DNA of 11,081 nucleotides from the NCBI GenBank assembly GCA_003696705.1, contig RFGD01000420.1, positions 1-11,081 on the forward strand, read 5' to 3'. The notes below the pieces were generated by a model. The model searched no databases. It was not told where the DNA came from and worked only from the letters and a program-made list of their open reading frames with translations. Of this stretch, positions 7,236-11,081 are shown piece after piece. This stretch comes from Alphaproteobacteria bacterium. Its GTDB lineage: Bacteria; Pseudomonadota; Alphaproteobacteria; Rhodobacterales; Rhodobacteraceae. Each line of letters begins with the position of its first letter. Position 1 is the first letter of the stretch. The position numbers and the translations under genes were made by a program.

Positions 7236-7997
7236 TCAGTTGATGAGCTTCGGCTTCGACGTGCGCACATTGGCCGCCGGCAACACGCCCAGCCGCCGGG
7301 CCACCTCGCTGTAGGCATCGGCAAGATTGCCGAGGTCGCGCCGGAACACATCCTTGTCCAGCTTCTGGCCCGTCTCGATGTCCCAAAGCCGACAGCTGTC
7401 GGGGCTGATCTCGTCCGCCACGACAAGGCGCGGATAGTCGTTTTCCCAGATGCGGCCGATCTCGATCTTGAAGTCGACAAGACGGATGCGCGCCGCCAGC
7501 ATCACGCCGGAAAGGAAGTCGTTGACCCGCAGCGCCAGCGAGATCATGTCGTCGAGTTCCTGCTGGCTGGCCCAGCCGAAGGCGATGATGTGCTCTTCGG
7601 TCACGAGCGGGTCGCCAAGGCTGTCGTCCTTGTAATAGAATTCCACGATGGGGCGCGGCAGTTGCGTCCCCTCGTCGATTCCGAGGCGCTTCGACATCGA
7701 CCCTGCGGCGATGTTGCGCACCACCACTTCGAGCGGGATGATCTCGACCTGCCGGACAAGCTGTTCGCGCATGTTCAGCCGGCGAATGAAGTGTGTCGGC
7801 ACGCCGATCGCGTTGAGCCCGGACATGAAGAACTCGGACAGGCGGTTGTTCAGAACGCCCTTGCCTTCGATCGTGGCACGCTTCTCGGCGTTGTAGGCAG
7901 TTGCCTCATCCTTGAAATACTGGACCAGCGTCCCGGGCTCGGGGCCTTCATAGAGGATCTTGGCCTTGCCCTCGTAAAGCTTCTTTCGACGTGCCAT
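7236..7997 (-). CDS. purC: SAICAR synthetase PurC
   Basis: 253-residue phosphoribosylaminoimidazole-succinocarboxamide synthase; it joins aspartate to CAIR with ATP. Landmarks are the N-terminal KKLYEGKAK (5-13), EGKGVLNNRLSEFF (44-57), the PLEVVVRNIAAGS core (88-100), IVEFYYKDDSLGDP (117-130), and the active-site segment VADEISPDSCRLWD (193-206). Length is usual for the bacterial monofunctional enzyme. An in-frame ATG nine bases upstream (8006) would add MTP; the inner ATG is preferred because MARRKK is the usual start in Rhodobacterales. Neither has a convincing SD. First gene of purC-purS-purQ, driven by the promoter at 8061-8089. Confidence 0.97.
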   Translation of the reverse strand: MARRKKLYEGKAKILYEGPEPGTLVQYFKDEATAYNAEKRATIEGKGVLNNRLSEFFMSGLNAIGVPTHFIRRLNMREQLVRQVEIIPLEVVVRNIAAGSMSKRLGIDEGTQLPRPIVEFYYKDDSLGDPLVTEEHIIAFGWASQQELDDMISLALRVNDFLSGVMLAARIRLVDFKIEIGRIWENDYPRLVVADEISPDSCRLWDIETGQKLDKDVFRRDLGNLADAYSEVARRLGVLPAANVRTSKPKLIN

Positions 7998-8060
7998 TGG
8001 GGTCATGTCCTGGGGTTGGAAACCGGCTCGGGGCGCGCGCACTTGCGGCCCGATGGCGTC

Positions 8061-8089
8061 CCTATAGGCCAAAGGCGACGGCGCGGCAA
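8061..8089 (-). promoter_or_regulatory. purCSQ promoter
   Basis: On the minus strand, TTGCCG (8089-8084), a 17-base spacer, then TATAGG (8066-8061). Spacing is ideal and both hexamers fit an alphaproteobacterial housekeeping promoter. It would start RNA near 8054, about 57 bases before the purC ATG. No purine riboswitch fits in that leader, and no PurR-like palindrome was recognised. Confidence 0.6.
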
Positions 8090-8124
8090 GCGAACCCCGC
8101 CCCCGACAGCGGCCACACGAACCC

Positions 8125-8153
8125 TTGCGGGGCCGGGCGCCAAAGGGCATATC
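8125..8153 (+). promoter_or_regulatory. Promoter of the zeta-subunit gene
   Basis: TTGCGG (8125-8130), a 17-base spacer, then CATATC (8148-8153), giving a start near 8160 and a leader of about 28 bases. It lies back to back with the purC promoter; the two -35 elements are about 35 bases apart. Spacing is ideal, the -10 is only a partial match. Confidence 0.45.
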
Positions 8154-8187
8154 TGCCGGGAAAACGCCATCTACGCGAGGTAACACG

Positions 8188-8502
8188 ATGACGACGTTTG
8201 ACGAGCGCGAGCAAGCCTTCGAAGCCAAGTATGCCCATGACGAGGAAATGCAGTTCAAGGCCCGCGCTCGCCGCAACAAGCTGGCCGGCCTCTGGGCGGC
8301 CGAGCTTCTTGGCAAGACGGGCGCCGACGCCGAAGCCTATGCGCTCGAGATCGTGAAGGCCGACCTTGAGGAAGCCGGCGACGTTGACGTCGTTGCCCGG
8401 CTCATGAAGGACCTTTCCAACCACGTCGACGAGGCGACGATCCGCAGCAAGCTTGCCGACCTCATGGCCGAGGCCAAGGCGCAGATCCTGTCCGAGGGCT
8501 GA
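8188..8502 (+). CDS. F1-ATPase inhibitor zeta subunit (DUF1476)
   Basis: 104-residue DUF1476 protein. In Paracoccus denitrificans this family is the zeta subunit, which binds F1 through its N-terminal segment and blocks ATP hydrolysis in the reverse direction. The sequence MTTFDEREQAFEAKYAHDEE, the QFKARARRNKLAGLWAAELLGKTG core (22-45) and the C-terminal helix with AKAQI (96-100) match what I recall of Paracoccus zeta along the full length. It is largely helical and charged, with no signal peptide. The ATG has GAGG about seven bases upstream. It stands alone, divergent from purC and away from any atp gene in view, so it is probably expressed independently of the synthase. Inhibitor strength varies between alphaproteobacteria, so family membership is firmer than in vivo function. 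Confidence 0.93.
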   Translation: MTTFDEREQAFEAKYAHDEEMQFKARARRNKLAGLWAAELLGKTGADAEAYALEIVKADLEEAGDVDVVARLMKDLSNHVDEATIRSKLADLMAEAKAQILSEG

Positions 8503-8508
8503 GCGTCT

Positions 8509-8540
8509 CGGCCGGCGGCCCGGCTGCGCGGCGCCGGCCG
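8509..8540 (+). terminator. GC-rich stem-loop after the zeta gene
   Basis: Perfect 9-base inverted repeat CGGCCGGCG / CGCCGGCCG (8509-8517 and 8532-8540) with a 14-base loop, six bases past the stop. No T-run follows, so termination is plausible only as part of a hairpin cluster or with Rho. Confidence 0.35.
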
Positions 8541-8548
8541 GCCCCCGA

Positions 8549-8564
8549 GCCCTTGCGAAAGGGC
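8549..8564 (+). terminator. GNRA-capped stem-loop after the zeta gene
   Basis: GCCCTT-GCGA-AAGGGC: a six-pair stem closed by a GCGA tetraloop, right behind the larger hairpin. It lacks a T-run. Together the two stems probably protect or define the 3' end of the zeta mRNA. Confidence 0.35.
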
Positions 8565-8595
8565 CCCGGCAGGCCGTGACCGGCTTTGAGCGGGG

Positions 8596-8612
8596 CTCAT
8601 GTCCGACATGAG
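8596..8612. promoter_or_regulatory. 17-bp perfect palindrome upstream of bmt
   Basis: CTCATGTC-C-GACATGAG, eight-base arms around one central base, 88 bases before the bmt start. Its size and symmetry suit a dimeric repressor or activator. I do not recognise the regulator. Confidence 0.45.
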
Positions 8613-8618
8613 GCGAAT

Positions 8619-8650
8619 GCGTTTGCCTTGTGTCGGCGTTTGCCCTTAGA
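8619..8650 (+). promoter_or_regulatory. Candidate bmt promoter with direct repeat
   Basis: GCGTTTGCC occurs twice, at 8619-8627 and 8636-8644, 17 bases apart. TTTGCC (8622-8627), a 17-base spacer and CTTAGA (8645-8650) could be a weak promoter just downstream of the palindrome. The hexamers are poor, which would suit an activator-dependent promoter. Tentative. Confidence 0.25.
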
Positions 8651-8699
8651 GACGGCCGAGCCTTCCGCAATTGGCCGAAGGCAAGTGGGACAAGGGCCG

Positions 8700-9710
8700 A
8701 TGACCGATCTGTTGACACGTCTTCTGAAGGAACGCGACTGGCTGATGGCCGATGGTGCCACCGGCACGACGCTGTTCAACATGGGGCTTCAGTCCGGCGA
8801 CGCGCCGGAGCTTTGGAACGTCGAGCATCCGGACCGCATCCGCACGCTTTACAGCGGCCCGGTTTCGGCCGGCAGCGACATCTTCCTGACCAACAGCTTC
8901 GGTGCGAACGCTTCCCGGCTGAAACTCCACGGGGCCGAGGGGCGCGTGCGCGAGCTGAACATGGCCGCCGCCGAGCTTGGGCGCGAGGTCGCCGACAAGG
9001 CGGGCCGGCCCGTCGTCGTCGCCGGCTCGATGGGGCCGACCGGCGAGATCATGGCGCCGATGGGCACGCTCGGCCGGGCCGAGGCGGTCGAGATCTTTCA
9101 CGAGCAGGCCGAGGCCCTCAGGGACGGCGGCGTCGATGTCCTCTGGGTCGAGACCATATCGGCGCTCGAGGAATTCCGCGCCGCGGCCGAAGCCGCGCGG
9201 CGCGCCGACATGCCCTGGTGCGGCACGATGAGCTTCGACACCGCCGGCCGCACCATGATGGGCGTGACACCGGCCGAGTTCGTCGCCGCCGTCGAGGCGC
9301 TGCCGAACCCGCCGATCGGCTTCGGCGCCAACTGCGGCGTCGGCGCGTCCGATCTTCTGCGCACCGTCCTCGGGTTCGTCGCCGCCGGCACGGAACGGCC
9401 GATCATTGCCAAGGGCAACGCCGGCATCCCGAAATACGTGCACGGGCACATCCACTACGATGGCACGCCCGAACTGATGGCCGAATACGCCGTCCTGGCC
9501 CGCGATGCCGGCGCGCGCATCATCGGCGGTTGCTGCGGGACCACGGTCGAACACCTTGTCGCCATGCGCGCCGCGCTGGAAGAGCGTCCCCGCGGCCCGC
9601 GACCCACCCTTGACGTCATTGCCGCGGCGCTGGGGCCGTTCTCGTCGGCCAGCGACGGATCGGGCGAGGACGAGCCGCCCGCCCGCGCACGCCGCCGCCG
9701 CAGGCGCTGA
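8700..9710 (+). CDS. bmt: Betaine/homocysteine S-methyltransferase (split MetH part)
   Basis: 336-residue Zn-dependent homocysteine S-methyltransferase (Pfam S-methyl_trans; TIM barrel) that moves a methyl group onto homocysteine to make methionine. It opens with LMADGATGTTLFNMGLQSGD (15-34), contains FLTNSFGAN (62-70) and GSMGPTGE (109-116), and holds three thiolate zinc ligands: C212 (GANCG) and C278/C279 (GGCCG). It matches the Hcy-binding part of MetH or BHMT, with no folate, cobalamin or activation domain. The ATG at 8700 with AAGGG upstream is preferred to earlier in-frame starts because homologs begin this way. The tail turns acidic and then ends in RARRRRRR (329-336), which is unusual. 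The corrinoid gene 136 bases downstream suggests methyl-cobalamin rather than betaine may be the direct donor. Confidence 0.9.
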   Translation: MTDLLTRLLKERDWLMADGATGTTLFNMGLQSGDAPELWNVEHPDRIRTLYSGPVSAGSDIFLTNSFGANASRLKLHGAEGRVRELNMAAAELGREVADKAGRPVVVAGSMGPTGEIMAPMGTLGRAEAVEIFHEQAEALRDGGVDVLWVETISALEEFRAAAEAARRADMPWCGTMSFDTAGRTMMGVTPAEFVAAVEALPNPPIGFGANCGVGASDLLRTVLGFVAAGTERPIIAKGNAGIPKYVHGHIHYDGTPELMAEYAVLARDAGARIIGGCCGTTVEHLVAMRAALEERPRGPRPTLDVIAAALGPFSSASDGSGEDEPPARARRRRRR

Positions 9711-9713
9711 ACG

Positions 9714-9785
9714 TGTCGCGGCGCCGGCGTCCGCGTCGGCCCCGAACGCTGGCATGTCGCAAATCGCGCGGACGGGGTGCGACAT
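9714..9785. promoter_or_regulatory. TGTCGC half-sites and inverted repeat before corrinoid gene
   Basis: A perfect 8-base inverted repeat ATGTCGCA / TGCGACAT lies at 9754-9761 and 9778-9785 with 16 bases between. A further TGTCGC at 9714-9719 lies 41 bases (about four helical turns) ahead of the one at 9755-9760 in the same orientation. This could be an operator within the operon or an mRNA hairpin in the spacer. From memory, TGTCGC is a half-site of some GATase1-AraC-family regulators (P. aeruginosa ArgR); the link is speculative. Confidence 0.4.
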
Positions 9786-9809
9786 TCCGCCCATAAGGAG
9801 CAAAGGCGC

Positions 9810-9826
9810 CGGCGGGTGGACCGCCG
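9810..9826 (+). other. Stem-loop ahead of the corrinoid gene RBS
   Basis: CGGCGG-GTGGA-CCGCCG, a six-pair stem with a five-base loop that ends about seven bases before the GAGGGA ribosome-binding site. It may influence translation or stability of the downstream cistron. Confidence 0.35.
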
Positions 9827-9846
9827 AACACCGAGGGAACCGGACC

Positions 9847-10557
9847 ATGGCTGACGAAGAAGAAGACATCATCCTTTCCGAGCTCGACGACGACGAGCTG
9901 GTCCAGCAGATGCACGACGACCTCTACGACGGTCTCAAGGACGAAATCGAGGAAGGCGTGCATATCCTCCTCGATCGCGGCTGGGAGCCCTACCGGGTCC
10001 TGACCGAGGCGCTTGTCGGCGGCATGACCATCGTCGGCGAGGACTTCCGCGACGGCATCCTGTTCGTTCCCGAAGTGCTTCTGGCCGCCAACGCCATGAA
10101 GGCGGGCATGGCCATCCTGAAACCGCTTCTGGCCGAAACCGGCGCGCCGCGCGTCGGCAAGATGGTGATCGGCACCGTCAAGGGCGACATCCACGACATC
10201 GGCAAGAACCTTGTCAGCATGATGATGGAAGGCGCCGGCTTCGAGGTGGTGGACCTTGGCATCAACAACCCCGTCGAGAACTACCTCGAGGCGCTCGAGA
10301 AAGAGCAGCCCGACATCCTTGGCATGTCGGCGCTTCTGACGACCACGATGCCCTACATGAAGGTCGTCATCGACACCCTTGTCGAAAAGGGTATCCGCGA
10401 CGACTATATCGTCCTTGTGGGCGGCGCCCCGCTGAACGAGGAATTCGGCCGGGCGATCGGCGCCGATGCCTATTGCCGGGATGCCGCCGTCGCGGTCGAG
10501 ACGGCGAAGGAATTCATCGCCCGCAAGCACAACCAGATGGCCGCGGGCCAGGGCTGA
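9847..10557 (+). CDS. Free-standing corrinoid (B12-binding) methyltransferase protein
   Basis: 236-residue MtbC/MtaC-type corrinoid protein; it carries a methyl group on cobalamin between a donor methyltransferase and an acceptor such as the Bmt protein encoded just upstream. The N-terminus is very acidic (MADEEEDIILSELDDDE). A helical cap (B12-binding_2) spans ~18-100, with VPEVLLAANAMKAG at 74-87. The Rossmann B12-binding domain (~104-230) carries DIHDIG (114-119) with lower axial ligand H116, the SALLTTT loop (161-167) and GGAPL (192-196). The ATG at 9847 has GAGGGA upstream. An in-frame ATG at 9754 lies inside the inverted repeat and would add a basic stretch not expected in the family, so it was rejected. 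No reactivation domain is present, so a separate RamA-like or MetH-like reductase must exist elsewhere. Substrate is not deducible from sequence alone. Confidence 0.93.
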   Translation: MADEEEDIILSELDDDELVQQMHDDLYDGLKDEIEEGVHILLDRGWEPYRVLTEALVGGMTIVGEDFRDGILFVPEVLLAANAMKAGMAILKPLLAETGAPRVGKMVIGTVKGDIHDIGKNLVSMMMEGAGFEVVDLGINNPVENYLEALEKEQPDILGMSALLTTTMPYMKVVIDTLVEKGIRDDYIVLVGGAPLNEEFGRAIGADAYCRDAAVAVETAKEFIARKHNQMAAGQG

Positions 10558-10562
10558 CCGGG

Positions 10563-10578
10563 CCGGGGTCTTCCCCGG
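10563..10578 (+). other. Intercistronic hairpin between corrinoid and DUF1638 genes
   Basis: CCGGGG-TCTT-CCCCGG, six G/C pairs with a four-base loop, five bases after the corrinoid stop. No T-run follows and the next gene starts 39 bases on with its own RBS, so it is more likely an mRNA stability or attenuation element than a full terminator. Confidence 0.4.
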
Positions 10579-10616
10579 TGCCGGGCGGCCAGGCGGCGCG
10601 GCCGACAGGGGAAGCC

Positions 10617-11081
10617 ATGCGAAACGGGACCCGAACCGCTACCGACAGCCACATCGCCGACACGGGGGACGAGCCTGCCCCGCTGCCGGCCGATGCGGTC
10701 CTCGCCGACGAGGGCCTCGCGCCCGCCGACGCCGCGCGGCCCGGCCAGGTCCTTCTTCTGGCATGCGGCGCGCTGGCCCGGGAAATCCTTGCCCTGATCC
10801 GGGCGAACGGCTGGGACCACATGACCCTTGCCTGCCTTCCCGCCAAGCTCCACCTCTGGCCAGACCGCATCCCGGCCGCCGTCGAAGAGGCGGTGTCGCA
10901 TCACCGCGACCGCTTCGAGCGGATCTTCGTCGTCTATGCCGACTGCGGCACCGGCGGCCGGCTTCAGGAAACCTGCCGCCGTCTTGGCGTCGAGATGGTC
11001 GAGGGGCCGCACTGTTACGCCTTCTTCGACGGGCTGGACGACTTCGCGGCGCGGGCAGAGGACGAGATTGGCACCTTCTAC
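10617..11081 (+). CDS. DUF1638 protein (3' end lies beyond the window)
   Basis: 155 codons are visible with no stop. The ATG at 10617 follows AGGGGAAG at a good distance. After a ~42-residue Ala/Asp-rich, probably disordered N-terminus, the DUF1638 core begins: LLLACGALAREI (47-58), CLPAKLHLWPDRI (73-85), VVYADCGTGG (105-114) and GPHCYAFFDG (130-139). Conserved potential metal ligands are C50, C73, H79, C110, H132 and C133; C120 is also present. No signal peptide or membrane segment is seen. DUF1638 has no firmly established biochemistry that I can cite. From memory, it recurs next to corrinoid methyltransferases in methanogens and roseobacters, and that is its context here. A role in handling, loading or reactivating the corrinoid protein, or in feeding the methyl group, is inference. 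Confidence 0.85.
   Translation, partial: MRNGTRTATDSHIADTGDEPAPLPADAVLADEGLAPADAARPGQVLLLACGALAREILALIRANGWDHMTLACLPAKLHLWPDRIPAAVEEAVSHHRDRFERIFVVYADCGTGGRLQETCRRLGVEMVEGPHCYAFFDGLDDFAARAEDEIGTFY

Noticed and set aside
8503..8699. SAM, SAH or cobalamin riboswitch before bmt
   Set aside because: The spacer has simple hairpins and a palindrome, but I could not find the conserved core of any of these riboswitches.
9754..9846. N-terminal extension of the corrinoid protein from an ATG at 9754
   Set aside because: The start lies inside the inverted repeat, and the family normally begins at MADEEED, where a good RBS is present.
8646..9872. A 408-codon minus-strand frame opposite bmt
   Set aside because: It is a shadow of bmt; the plus-strand frame has the zinc-binding cysteines and full-length family match.
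9616..10530. A 304-codon minus-strand frame opposite the corrinoid gene
   Set aside because: It is a shadow; the plus strand carries DxHxxG and the full B12-binding fold.

Overview
The window looks like chromosomal DNA of a high-GC alphaproteobacterium, most likely in the Rhodobacterales (Rhodobacteraceae/Roseobacteraceae). The reasons are an RNase E with a long acidic insertion in its S1 domain, a DctB/DctD pair whose regulator has no GAFTGA loop, a Paracoccus-type F1-ATPase inhibitor (zeta subunit, DUF1476), and a betaine/homocysteine S-methyltransferase that travels with a separate corrinoid protein and a DUF1638 protein. Naming was done by eye from motifs and remembered family sequences; no database search was possible.

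Left part, minus strand (1-8006). Read in the direction of transcription, purC (SAICAR synthetase), purS and purQ (two FGAM synthase subunits) form a tight purine operon. It is followed by dctB (membrane sensor kinase) and dctD (AAA+ response regulator), then by rne (RNase E), which runs off the left edge. A good sigma-70-type promoter (8061-8089) precedes purC. rne has its own roughly 0.33-0.42 kb GC-rich leader (2612-3029) that contains strong hairpins and one A-rich single-stranded stretch, so it is a candidate for RNase E autoregulation.

Divergent point (7998-8187). Back-to-back promoters serve purC (left) and the zeta-subunit gene (right), so a purine gene and an ATP-synthase inhibitor share one short control region.

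Right part, plus strand (8188-11081). After the zeta gene comes a hairpin-rich spacer with a perfect 17-bp palindrome. Then come bmt (Zn-dependent homocysteine S-methyltransferase), a free-standing corrinoid (B12) protein with the DxHxxG motif, and the first 155 codons of a DUF1638 gene that runs off the right edge. These three look like one transcription unit and resemble a methionine synthase (MetH) broken into separate polypeptides. The bmt-corrinoid spacer carries an 8-bp inverted repeat built on TGTCGC half-sites.

The points most worth a second look are the split corrinoid methyltransferase cluster with the uncharacterised DUF1638 protein, the GAFTGA-less DctD with a changed Walker B motif, the TGTCGC inverted repeat, and the structured rne leader. 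No tRNA, rRNA, CRISPR array, insertion sequence or prophage was seen.
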